From contig CAJNDS010001791.1 in assembly GCA_905221605.1 (NCBI GenBank), positions 598,501 through 662,500 of the forward strand: a DNA stretch of 64,000 nucleotides, written 5' to 3'. The DNA is from Symbiodinium natans. Its lineage: Eukaryota > Sar > Dinophyceae > Suessiales > Symbiodiniaceae. The translations under genes were made by a program, and so were the position numbers. The notes under the pieces were generated by a model that worked only from the letters and a program-made list of their open reading frames with translations, was not told the origin of the DNA and searched no databases. Shown here piece by piece: positions 43,724-55,920 of this stretch (position 1 is the first letter of the stretch; each line of letters opens with the position of its first letter).

Positions 43724-46700
43724 GAATGCTCCGCCGGCAGAGTTGCCTTGGGACTTCTTGCAGCACTGCACCAACAACTTCGCTGAGGAGATGCTCCCCA
43801 GCCAGTCCTTGGAGTAGAGGGGCGCAGACGCAGCCAGATACCTGCCCGTGCACGAATGCTGCAACATACACACCGATTACACCCCATTGCAGAAAGCGGA
43901 AGCCTGCTGGCATTCTTGCAATGTAGGAGCGGCTGTTGGGGCGTGGGGCCTTCGGCCACTGTTTCCGCGCGGTGGATGCCGTGAACGGCTGCTGCTTCGC
44001 GGCGCCTTGGTTTTGAAGTGTCAAGCTGTCAAGCTTGCGGCAAGAAGAATGTCTTAGTGGAAGGACTGCAGGCTTCAGCGCGTTCATCCCAAAGAGTTTC
44101 ACCAACAAGAATTGTGATGAAGTCATGAAATGTCACGAACCTAACCTTTTAAAGAACTTGTGCCGGCTAGACGGTCTGGTGACCGGTGCCTGCTTGGCTT
44201 TGATTGTTTTAAGTGCTTTGATTATGCTGCAGCGAACAAGCGGCCACTCTTGTGTAAGTGTTGCATGGCGTTCTCCGCGCTTCTTTAGTGGTCTTAGATG
44301 GCTCTTTCAGGGGCAAGTGCAGATGCAGGTGAAGCAGCTGGTGGCCAACGCAGTCCTTCCACGATACAATGCGGAGAGGGCGCGAAAGACAGCACAGACA
44401 GAGGTAGGGGGATGGCGGGCTTGCGCTCCTGCATGCACAGTTCTTGCTGGACAGCTCTTCAACTCTGAGCCCCTAAACCTAAGCCCCTGAAATGTTCAGG
44501 GTTGAGGGTGCTTCTTCTTAGGGCAGGATTGAAGTGCACGCTCGGCACTCAAACCCTCCGCCCTGCAGACCCCAAATCCCGATGAACAATGATAAACCGT
44601 ATAAACCCTAAAATCCTTGGGACAGACGACTCTGAGTCAAGACATGCAAGCCCTTGCAGGTGGACGTGCTCCGGCAATTCAGGCTTTGGGGTGTACTGAG
44701 TTCTTCTTTGTATGATGTGTAGGACTGAGTGAGAGCTTACTACATCGCCTGGACAAAAGCTTCAACATACAGAGTAAGTATGGAGTAATGTATATCCGGG
44801 AAGGGCCAATGTTACATGGCCAGCACGGAGGAGTAATTGACGACTTTCCGGGGATAAATACAAATTATGATATAAATTTGAGGCCTCTGAATCTTGCCTG
44901 CGCAAGGACTGCAAAAAGAAGAGGGGCCCAGTGCCTAAGGGAGGTTATCTTTGCGCTGTGTGGCGAACTTTTGCCCTGCAGCAGTATGCAGCAGGCTGCA
45001 CGTCGTAAGCGTCGCAAGCCGCAGTGTTTTTAGTTTGTTATCCCCTTGAAGAAACACTTCGGAATCCCTTTTGGCTATGGGGTGGGGAGGATTGGGCAAG
45101 AAGGTTGCAAGCAGCCAAGAGATCGCAGCCGCAGAGAGGATCGTAGGACTAGCATTAGCGGGATTAGCGCTGCTCAAAGCTATTGTGGAGCAGGTTTCAT
45201 GAAAGCGTGTTGCGAACTGGAACTTGAGGATGCCAGTACCTGGTTTGCAACTGCAAAAAGGGTTTGTCCTTCTTGCATCTTTTGCAACTCTTGCTCCCCC
45301 CCGGTTATCTTGGAGGCACCCGCACATTGTGAAGCTTTTGGGCTTCTCGCTGCCCGAGAATGCCGAGCACTCGCAGATCTGCCTGGCCTACGAGCTACGC
45401 AGCCCTATTGATTACCCTCTGAATAGAACCACAAACTCCCTAAACGCCCGAATTTCTTCGAAGCCCTACATCCGGAAGGCTTGACTACAGCAGAGGTAGG
45501 CTGCAGCAATTTTTCCTGGACCCGTGCACAGAAACAGGGACTCTGACCCAGCGAAGAATTTCTGTAGGGGCAGATGTAAAGTGAGAGAGTGAGAAGGGGG
45601 GGGGGGGGGGGTGTTTGCAATATTCGTCAGGCTTGGCTTTTTTTTCGCGAAAGCTGACCACAGTGAGTGAGGGACTTGCGAGCACCGAAGACGTTTTCCC
45701 GGCCGCTAAACTTAAGTAGCGACAGTTGACCCGAAGGCGCCCCTGAAATGGATGGGCAGCCCGCAGAGCAATACAAACGTCCAACTTCCTCACCAACACA
45801 CCATCCTCTCTCCTACCCGGAGACGAGACATAGCGAAAGAAAGTGGCAAGAAGACCACAAATGACAGAAGTTGACCATCCGCATCGCGCGCGACTGCATG
45901 TAGTGAAGGGGTGTGGCAACGAAGAGAAGCGATGGACGCGGTCATTCGGCAGTGGGAGTTTCCGGTGCGGACCACGTCGTTGCCTTCGACGCCTGAAGCT
46001 TTCGTTGTTGCTGCAGGTGCAAGGCGCAGTTGCTTTGCTGAAAGTTTGCTTGTGGCCGGTACGTTCACAAACCTGGGCCAACATTTCTTTCCGGTCTGCT
46101 TGGAGATGAGCGCACCCCATGGTGCGGAGCACAACAGGTTTCGCGCACTTCACAGATGCTACTTGGGGGAACCAAAAGTGAACAGTGAGAGCAGTGTTGT
46201 CACAACAGGGTCATCACTCTAATCTGCAGAGGTGAAACCCTGCCTGTGAAGCCCTGAATGAAGTATGGTCAGAGGACTTCAGCACTTTAGGATTGTTGTT
46301 CCCCCCTTATACTGACAGCCCTTAATAGACAATCCCTATTCAGGACTGTCAGCATAAGGGAACTTTATAGGACTAAAAATCCTGGCTAATTAGGCTGCTC
46401 TCCGGCGGTTCCCTGGATGTCGCGCTTCGGGAGAGGCCGAGGGAGCTGACTGCCAAGGCACCCCGTGCGCGGGTTTTCTTGGGGTTCTATCTTTAGGGTT
46501 TTTAATATGTATATACAACAATAATATAAGTTAATTTATGTGTATATAATGAGAGTTTGAGGTTTAGGGACTTTAGGGTTTCTGGGTGGGGGCATTTCCA
46601 TCGCTTTTGAGAGCTTCTGCGCCAAGAAGGTTTCGGTTTCGTTATGCTTCTGTCTCTTCCCTGGCCCCCTGTCTTTTCTCACTTCATGAGCGACTAAGGC

Positions 46701-49130
46701 TCATGTTCATGTAGTTTCCTTCACGTGCTGTTGGTCTGTTCCGTGGGCTTGGGCGGTGTTGAGCATATCCACGAAATTTCCACTGAAGCTCCTTCCTGTT
46801 CACAAGGTGCTAGCACACTTTGCAATGCCTTATATGCTCCGCACGCCTCCCCACAACTCTATTGTCAAAGAGGTTGGTTTTTTTTGCCCTTGCCAGGTAC
46901 GGCTGCGGGCGGCAGCTGGGATAGCCAAGGCACTGAACTACTTGCATCAAGGCAGGGGTTTGGATCGGTTTGTTAACAGACTTTCCATGGACAACCGCAG
47001 ACGCCACGCAAGATTCGTAGATAGCAGATAGCACAGAACTCGACACTCAAAACCAACTTTCAAGCAACATGGCCCCTAAATCGCAAAACCCATGCTGCGA
47101 ACTCGGGGCATGCTGACGCAGGCGGAGGGGGCCAGCCATGCTTCCACCGCGACGTGAAATCCGGAAACATTTGCCTCACTGGTGCCCTGAGGCCTGATGT
47201 CTGAAAGTTTCCGGACAAACCTTGCGTCATTCCGAACAAGGGTGGTTGCAGTTGCTGAGTATTCATCTCCAAGAGGTTTCTGAAGGCAGCCTCTAACAGA
47301 AGCACGCCCCCGACGTTGTGAGGGCATGGGGGACTGACTGTTCATGCATGTAGAGACAGATTGAGTTTCTTGGCCCCGGCATGTCAATATGTCTCAACCA
47401 GCCACATCTCAACATGTGTCCAGCCCATCGCTTCCAAAAACACAGCAACAAATGCGTGCCAAATTTATGTTCGAAGGTTTGCACCCGTGAACTCCCACAC
47501 TCCGTGACGGCAGACCAGCATTGAGCTCCACGACATGACAGGTAACTCAGGTAACCATGGGATGCATGGGGAACATTCCAGAAAACAAAGCTGATCTGAC
47601 GCAACCCGGCAGGGCCAAGCTCATTGATTGCGGCCTTGCGAAGTTCGCACCCGAGGAATCCGAATCCTGCAATTGTTTTGATTCAGACATCTCCATAACC
47701 CAAGCACCCAAATATTGTGCGTCTACAAGGCTCCAACCAGGGTTCTAGATTCTACAGGAGGGAAAGTCTGTTCATGCACGATGTACTTACAGGCTCTTGC
47801 AGACAGCACCTGGATTGCATCTACTGCCATAGCATATAGTATCTGACAGTAGACTCAACACTACTCAACACTAAAGCCAGTTGTCAACGCTTCGGGGCTT
47901 GGGCAGTGGTTGTGCGGGGCACCGTCGGTACTCTTGGAAGCATGCAAAGCATGCCAGCACGGCCAATTCAAAAGAACCTGCTCAGGACCGGAAGAACTAA
48001 AGTGCAACTAGATATCTGTGCAGGAATGAATGTCTTTCAAAAATTTCCAGATCCAGTTTGTAGAGTGCTCCACATGAGAAGGACGCGGACGCGCACAGCT
48101 CCACAGGGGCAAGATTCGGCACCGCCGCCTATATGTGTCCCAGGTATGCAAGACAAGGCAAGCAGAGGGTCTCCCAATGACTTGGGCACGGTCTTGTGTA
48201 CATCAAGACAAGCGGCCCCGAGATCAAAATCAAGTTGAATTTGTCTCAGTGGCCTCCTTGTCTCAGGCGGCTACAATGTGAAGTCTGAGACCTACTCCTT
48301 CGGCATCGTTTTGCTGGAGCTCCTTACCGGCAAGCTCCAGCTGGCTCCCACGGATCTGGTGGAAACCTACATAGAGGAGGAGCTGTTTTTTCGATCTAGA
48401 GGGACCCCGTTGAAGACATGCTGTCGTGTGGTGAAGGGTGTTGTATGCTTGTTCTGTCCGAATCCGAATCCGACATTCAACACATTCAACCCAAGGCCTC
48501 TTGGGACGGAGGGCTGTGGTTAGCTGCAGGCATTCGGCTGTAATGTAAGGGAGCCACGCCCTTAAGGTAGTGCAGTCATCCAATCTCCAACGCAAGCCGA
48601 ACGGGGCCCTTTTCTGGAAGGAAGATGCGGACCTGCATGCAGCGATGGATCCGCATGCCAGATGGCCAGTCGAAGTCTTTCGGGAGGCGAGTGCTCAGGG
48701 GCCTTGGGATTCAGCTTTTCTTGAAGGTGCGGGTGAGGGAGGGGGCGTTTTGTTCTAGGATTTACTCCCTAATGGCTCGGATTCCCGTGGAGGGGGGGAG
48801 GGCAGCTCGCGAGCTACCCTGTCGGAAAAAGCGTTTGGGCGCCTCATTTCGTGAGGTCGGAGATTTTTTCGGAATCCGAATCTCGAACCTCCCACAGTTC
48901 CTGTCTCGTCATTCTTTGAATCTTCGCAGTATTGCATTGCGTAAGCCCACACAAACTATGGGTACTAAATCGGAGGCCAGGTCAATCATGGTCAAGTCAC
49001 TTGCCCTCGCAGAAGCCGTTCCCAGGTGGCCGGCGTGGCGGAGGATGCGCTGCAGAGCACCCTGAAGAAGCGCTGTGCGCTGCAGCCCGTACTGCAGGTC
49101 CTGGCAAGGCTGCTTGGGCGATCAATATGA
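43724..49130 (+). CDS. Receptor-like-type protein kinase gene, copy B (multi-exon)
   Basis: Exons matching copy A one to one: 43724-43787, 43927-44001 (glycine loop), 44329-44403 (VKQL), 44660-44682, 45316 to about 45400 (HPHIVKLLGF), 46897-46951 (NYLHQ), 47122-47191 (HRDVKSGN), 47613 to about 47668 (LIDCGLAKF), 48107-48143 (FGTAAYMCP), 48267 to about 48381 (YSFGIVLLELLTG), 48621 to about 48690 and 49026-49130 (stop TGA). Exon lengths equal those of copy A wherever both ends are clear (64, 75, 75, 23, 55, 70, 37, 105 bp). The catalytic Lys, HRD and the Asp of the DFG-equivalent DCG are kept, so both copies could be active. Intron lengths differ: 633 against 253 bp before the HPHIV exon. Near the end of the 48621 exon copy B has one extra G, so that boundary is uncertain. 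Confidence 0.82.
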
Positions 49131-49229
49131 GGCTTGGGAGGTGGGGCTCCGCTACAGTATAACAGTCGTCCCGCAACATCGAGGTCTCTTAGAGTATAGT
49201 CGAGTATGGTAGACTATACTATATACATC

Positions 49230-52200
49230 ATGGAGTTCGCGCGTGATGTCTTGCTTGCAGAAATGGATCCGAATCTGCCTCTGCACATGGGTGTGCGAGT
49301 TACGAGTTGCAAGCCTATGCAAAAGATCTCTTACCCCCAGATGCAATAATATTCTTGCTCTACGTTACTGAGGCTGGAGCGAGAGCACGCCGGCGTCGTT
49401 TTTGAGGAGGAGCAGCTCGAGCGCTTCCGGCAGCAGCGGGAGGAGTGTTCAGAACTGTTCAGAGTCACTTTATGTCTAAACTGCCTGAGCCCTGCACCAG
49501 GGCTTGGAAAACCCGGAGCCATAGCAGGATGCAAGTAACATGATATAATTCCGACGCGAGCACACAAGGTGCAACTAGCACATGTGGAACCCAAAGTCAC
49601 GCAACAAGCAGCGTCCACCAGACATTGTTCCAGAAGTGGGGCAAGGAGCTCGAGCGCGAGCAGGCCGTCCGAGAAGCCCAGCAGCGAGAACAGCAGCGCC
49701 GATGCCAGGTGTGGATCGTTTTTTGAAGGAGTGGGATGAGTGGGACGGATGCCCGAGCATGGCCCCATTCCATCCCATTCCTTTGCATTCTTTGCAGGTC
49801 TGCTTTGAGGACTTTGACATCGCACGGGGCGTCTGTTGCCCAGCTGACCACTTCCTCTGCGCCGACTGCCTCGCAGGGCACATGGAAGCGGAGGCGCGCG
49901 TTAACTGCCAACAGCCAATTCTATAGAAAGGCCTACACAGTTTTTGCGCAAACAGTTGACGGCCCACTACAGCATGAAAGGAAGGTTGAGGAAAGCGAAT
50001 TGAGCTTGGGCGACAAGGTGCATCCCGAGAACTTGGAGCGCTTCCGCCGCCGCCGCGGCGTGCAGTGCCCGTCGCCGAACTGCGCGCACGTCTTCGCCAA
50101 CGGGCCCTTGGCGCGGCAAGTGCCCGAAGCCACCTTCGCCCTGTACCTCCAGGCCTTCGAAAACCCTTCAATCCCAAAGGCACCTTCAGTTTCGGTCGTA
50201 TGATTCTGGCCTGGGCATGCCTGGGCCCACTATCAGCCGAGCCCACACTCCTTGTCCATGTCAGGTCCAAGGAGGCGATGCCTATAGCGCTACTCCGAAT
50301 CTAAGGCCGAAGCCCCCATATCCAATTAACACCCCGAAGCCCCCTGAGACCCGAGACCTGAAGCACATTTGAAGCACAACTCCCGCCGAGCGGGGCCCTT
50401 GGACGAGGCTCGGGAGCGTCTGGTCGAGGCCGCAGCCAACGAGGCCAAAGAAGGGGCCTTCGGGTTTTTTGGGTGAAGTTTCAGTGGTTCTTTCCCCGAC
50501 AAGGATTTTAAGGACAACGTGGCCCGCATGATGTGATGCAACGTGCTCAAAACAGCAGGCAGACGAGCAGCTCCCAGACAGTCAGACAACACAACAGCAA
50601 GCAACTGTACCTTCAATGAGCATTCCATGTTTCGGTTGCATCATTGAACAGGTCAGGAGGCACAGGCGGGCACTACAACCTCTGAGCTTGGCTCATGTTT
50701 CTGACAGAAACCGATAGCACACACAGTTGAAGCGCTCGCGCACAGCGGCAGCAGTGCGGCGAGCACAGTCCTGTCCTGGATGACCGGCAGAACAATTACA
50801 TCAAAGAGGGCTGTGGGTTACGCCCGCAGCCGCCTTCGTCCGCGAGGAACATGAACACAAACACCCGACCATATGAGCCGGTGAACACTGTTTCCACCTG
50901 GCTGGACAGATGCCAGCGGTGGCATGACCAGAAGATTAAGACTACTTTGTATGTGCAGCCAATCTGACGTGGCCACACTCGAAACTGAAAGGAACTGTAG
51001 GGAAAAACACACAGTCTGTGCAACCCTGTGGCTCAAGTGAGCCGCCAAGAACTGGAGGAATAGGAGAAGATCCAGAGGGGCAAGCTGCGAATGTCCACGA
51101 CATGGCCTTGGGGTTTTCAGCTCGAACTGGTAGAAGGGCATGACAAACGAGACCATGCAGACACAAAGGACAACTTCGAAGTTTTCAAGTCAGGCATGTG
51201 TTGCTCCACGTGCTCACTTCCCGTTAACCCGTCAGGAACGGCACCAGGTCCAAACTTGTCAGGTTTCTGACACCAAGAGGCATAGCTGTCGCAGCACGTT
51301 GGCGTATGACAGCGGCAAGCATCCTCTCTGCCACGGCTGTGGCCACAAGCAACATCGTAGCGCAACAATCCAGTAAGTTGCAGGCATTCGACAACCAATG
51401 TTCTGCAAATGGGTACGACTGCAGTACCACCAGTGTCGCAAACAGACTATACAACGAAGCAATGCCAGCACTCTTGTTTGCGAGAGCCCGCAACCCAGTT
51501 CAGAAAGGTCTGACTGGACTGTGTGATTGACGTTTCAAGAGTACGCCGAGTGCATATGCCAGTCTGCAACGAAGCATCGCGATGTCTTAACGCCTCACAG
51601 CACAGAACAAGGCCTGTGATTCCGACGGTTTGGATGAGCGCTGTCCAGCTATTGCTTGTCGTCAAGCCCACGAAAGGCACCTTACCTGACATCATGGCAA
51701 TCCCCCGGCGATCAGTAGTAAACAGCTCCACCACTGGAAGGGGCTCGGGCCAGAGCTTGACAGAAACCGATAACAAGAACATGATGCTGGGGGTTTAGGG
51801 CTTGCACAGTGGCAGGTCACACAGTTGAGTCAGGACAGTTTGCAGGTTGCTCACTGGGGCCCGAGGAGGCTTGCTGGATTTTGCGCACAGTGGGGTGGGA
51901 ATTCAAGCGGGCCTCTATTGCATATAAGTGGCCACTTCACCGCTTCAAGGCCGTTCGAGGAGGGGCGTTTTCTCAGAACAGCTTAAACGCAATGTTTCAG
52001 ACTCCTAGACTGACAAATGTTTATGCCGAGAAAGTGCGAGGGAGGGAGGAAGGGAGGGGACTTTCTGACTTTGAAATCGCAGAATGTCAACGTCCCTCGC
52101 GCGCCTCGAGACAAGCAGACAGTGAGTGAGTGAGTGAGTGAGTAGCGACTGCCAACTGGGTGGGTAGTTGGTAGCCATGCCTTAGGCGCTAGCCCTCCTG

Positions 52201-55200
52201 CCTCTTCAGGGGGCTCGGATACGTCACCCGAGGCCAAAAGGGGAAGGGGAAGGGGGGCTCTTTGGAATCCACTCACTTCACCCAACACAGATGTCAAAAG
52301 CAGGGGCCGCCGACCATGGCTAACATTCAGCCATCCCCGCGCCCTCATGCCAGTATGCCCTCAGAGTGGAAAGGGCGATGCTTTGAACTGTTGGCGCCGC
52401 CCTCCGAGAGGGAGGGGTCGATGCAAGCAGACAAGTGTTTACCCGGCATAAGCTCACATTTGTGATCTCAGGTGTCCGCCCCGATTGGGCCATGCAAAGC
52501 CAACCGCTGGACTGTACAGAGCCCGTAAGCCTACCCCACCCCGATTGGGCCAAGCAGGTAAGCAGGCCAAGGTTGTGTGGAGAAAAACTGGGCTACGCCG
52601 ACGATAACATCCAGCACCGAGCGGAATGCCGAAAATCCCTCATTCGTAGAGGGCGTATCACCCCAGACCTTGGCACCCGGTAGAGACACTCTCCTTCGGG
52701 CAGCTCGTCGCACCCGGTAGACACTCGCCTTCGGGCGGCTCCCCCCGCGTTTTATGGGTGCATTTTCCCATGTTTGTTTCAGTTTTCAGCCCCGGAGGCC
52801 GCCGAGCGCGAGATGGCCCGGCGCCTGGCGGCCAAGCGCGCCGAGGGGCGGCTCGGCCAGGCAAAGCGCCCCGGCCTGGCGGAGAAAGGATTCGACGACA
52901 CAAGTTGAAGGGCCTTTTTCCTCAACAAAGTGTGTCAACATTATAGGGGGGTTCCAACATAACGGAGACCGACAAAGTTCACACCGCGTCGAGATGTACC
53001 AAGTGCGGTGTTCTAGCCAGGGTTTCTTGCTTGTTCTTGCCTTGGATGGCCAAGGTAAAAAGGCTGCCCGTATTTGTTTAGCCAAGGGATTTTGGTCGTG
53101 CCTTGCTAACTGAACAATAACTTGCAGGCCAGAGTCTTTGGCTTTGTAGTGGCAGGTCCGGACATGGCAAGGCCGATGGAAGTGTGGTAATGGATGTTGC
53201 GCCCTACCGAAAGTCAGGCATCTGCATTTTGAGATAAGCTTCGCCCCAGGTGTGTACGAAAATCGCTTAGTTTGCAGCTAAACCAACGTTGGAACCTGCT
53301 CCAACAACACCTTTTGAAGACATGGAAGCGCAGCAGTAAACGTTGAAGATGTTTCGGCAACAAAACCAGACAATGCAATAGAACCAACTTTTTGCTGCAC
53401 GACTGCCCGCCTCAGAATTTTTGAAGTTGTGCGCGCTGGGCTTCCATTTTAACGTGTGGACGGGGGCTTTGGCCCGTCTGTGCAGCTCTGTACGTGGTGC
53501 AGTTTTGCAGCTTGGGTGTTAAAGCTGCCTTTCCAATGCCAGCACACGGGGGCCAGGGCGGTTTTTTAGGATCGCAATTTAAAGTTTGTTGAACTACCTT
53601 CTTTCGTAGCAAGCCCCGAAGCGGGTTGCAAAGGCTCAGGCGTGCGCTTCGGAGATCCGCAGCGTGCGCATGAGGAAGTACACCCTCAGCGCATGTATGT
53701 GCAAAAAAGGGGGGAATTTGGGGGTAGTTGTGGACTGTGCTGGGCTTTTCAAGGCTTCGAGATGGCCTTCTCGAGGCGCCATGTGCAGGAGGAGATCCTC
53801 ACGCTGCGCTGCCCGCGCTGCCGGCAGGCAGTTCGTTGTTGCGGAGATCCGTGGGAACTTGAGGAGCAGCCTAGTATACTATACACGATAGTCACGTGAC
53901 AAGTCCTACAATCCAGGCCTTTGTGGACTTCAACGGCTGCTGCGCGCTGACCTGCAGCCGCGCGGGCTGCGGCTGCGGCTTCTGCGGCTTCTGCCTACAG
54001 GATGGGCGACAAACTTTGGGGGTAGGGTCTTTGGGTTGCTGGTCTTTAGGCGGGGTTTTTGGGGCTTTGGAATTCATTGGGCTCCAGGGTTTGAGATCCC
54101 CAAAAAATGCGGATGCGTTGCTGATCTGGAAGAGCGGTGCAATGGTACACTATGCTAACTTGCTAAATGGCACCTATATAGCTCAGAGTATGGCGAAAAG
54201 ATGGGCCGTCGTACTTGCAGCTTGACTTACACATGCCCACAGACTTTTTTTGACAGGGCGCGGGGTGCATTCCCAAAGTATGAGCTTCCGGCCCCGTCTT
54301 TGTCCCTATGCTTCTTTCGTGCCACCCCCCCCCCCCCCCCTCTCGTTTTTCGAGGGCGGCGCTCTTCGCCGCAACCCTATATTAAACCTAAACCCACCCA
54401 CGAAGAGGACTGCGGACAGGATGCCCACCCTCACGTGCGGCAGTGTGGGCTCAACCCAAGACAGGAGCCGCGATTTAGGATCTCCAGGGCTTTGATTTCT
54501 TTGGGCGTAGACAAGCCCCGCAGCTTCGGCCCCAAACCTAAACCGTCGCCACTTTGAAGGCTGTAAAGTCATTAAGTTATTTAAACTGTTCTAGGAATGG
54601 AATCTGTTAAATCATGTACATTCATCGCTTGTCGTAAATGTAAGTATTGAATTCATTAAAGATTTTAGCTCAACTAAATTAAGTACATTTGAAGTGTTAT
54701 AAAAAATATTGCATTATTGTATATGCTCCGAGCCATTTACCATATACTACATATATACATGGAGGGAGGGAGGAAGGGAGGGAGGGAGAGCGAGCATTGT
54801 ACAGTGAGGCTCCCTTATTGAGTTAGGGTGTTAGGCTGTTAGGGTTTGGGGTTTCAAGGTTTGGGATTTCGGGGTTGTCTTGAGTGTTGCAAGTACGCTC
54901 AATCATCTTGTTCTTCTGTCTGTTGTTGTCGTCGGCGTTTAATCCCAAATTGCAGGTCGCGACGCCTGCAACCGACAAATGAAAGAAAGGCCGTACCTTA
55001 AACATGTTTACATACAGCGAGCGCAATGAGGCATGCCAAACCTGCGAACACAGGAAAAGTTCAAGGCATACCAAAATAGAGCATAGGCTGCGTACGTAGC
55101 CCAGTCTATACACGATATGTGCTATGTAGCATGCTGTAGCATGGCCTAGTACAGCAGGGTATAGTGTGTTATGATCCCGGTTATTTTCCAAAACCCTAAA

Positions 55201-55616
55201 CAGCCATCTTCAGACAGCATCCGATGAATCCTTGCCTGCTGCGTGCGCGAGAGTCGGAGCCCTCATCTTGAGGACTACTTCGTCTCCGAAGAGCAGTTCA
55301 GAGAGATACAACGTCGGCGACGGACCCGCCTGTTACAGGCTCCCCGTCGCTTGCTTACCTGCTTTTGGGATTAGGGTTCAGGCTCATGGTTTCGCAAGGA
55401 CTACCCAATCTCCGCCATGGAATTCTAGTTAAACTTCAGAAGGCCTTCTACAAAACCCATAAGCTGAAAAGCATGACTGTATAGTATGTAGTATAGTATA
55501 GTCTTGCTTGCCTGGGTCCTTCGCAGGCTTACCTCGCAGAGCTGCAACCTCAGATTCGAGATCCCTTGCTCCGAGAACTCGCCCGTGATCTTGCCGATCT
55601 TGGCATCCGCCCGTAG
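49230..55616 (+). CDS. RBR-like zinc-finger protein, probable E3 ubiquitin ligase, copy B
   Basis: Exons: 49230-49290 (MEFARDVLLAEMDPNLP), about 49404-49450, 49634-49708, 49798-49893 (first RING), 50018-50152, about 50398-50457, 52790-52860, 53754-53827 (CPRC), 53917-54000 (Cys-rich), 54408 to about 54450 (DAHPHVRQC), 55273-55338 and 55527-55616 (stop TAG). All clearly bounded exons have the same lengths as in copy A (61, 75, 96, 135, 71, 74, 84, 66, 90 bp). The largest intron holds a 1,056-bp insertion absent from copy A. Role and limits as for copy A. It starts 99 bp after the kinase stop, so the two genes are head to tail with a very short spacer. Confidence 0.78.
50719..51774. mobile_element. 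1,056-bp insertion with 16-bp flanking repeat
   Basis: Copy A has a single GACGGAACCGATAGC site (15,261). Copy B has GACAGAAACCGATAGC at 50,703-50,718 and GACAGAAACCGATAAC at 51,759-51,774, with 1,040 bp of unrelated DNA between. This looks like an insertion with a 16-bp target duplication. On the minus strand the insert has open stretches rich in hydrophobic residues (51,224-51,493 and 50,818-51,156), as in a multi-pass membrane protein, but broken between frames. There are no terminal inverted repeats and no poly-A tail. It may be a LINE-type or captured-DNA insertion; class unknown. Confidence 0.6.
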
Positions 55617-55734
55617 CATGGAGGCGCCTCGGGGAGCACAACGGGGACTGGACTTGTTGACCCTCTTGCAATATCGCGAGGTATACGATTCCAGAAACTC
55701 AGGCCATATGCCGTGTACTGTACACTCTGTACAT

Positions 55735-55754
55735 ACTATATATATATATATATA

Positions 55755-55803
<49 letters not shown>

Positions 55804-55920
55804 TCTCTCTCCCTCTCTCTATGTGCCATTTGCTGTGTACTACACGTTACCCCCTTGCTCTCTCTCTGTCTCTCTCTATCGCTCTCTCTCTCTCTCTCTC
55901 TCTCTCGATCTCTCTCCCCC
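55735..55920. repeat. (TA)n and (CT)n microsatellite
   Basis: A (TA)n tract at about 55,737-55,754 is followed by long (CT)n tracts to about 55,915, in the spacer after the E3 stop of copy B. Copy A has TA/TATG repeats at the same place. Confidence 0.93.
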
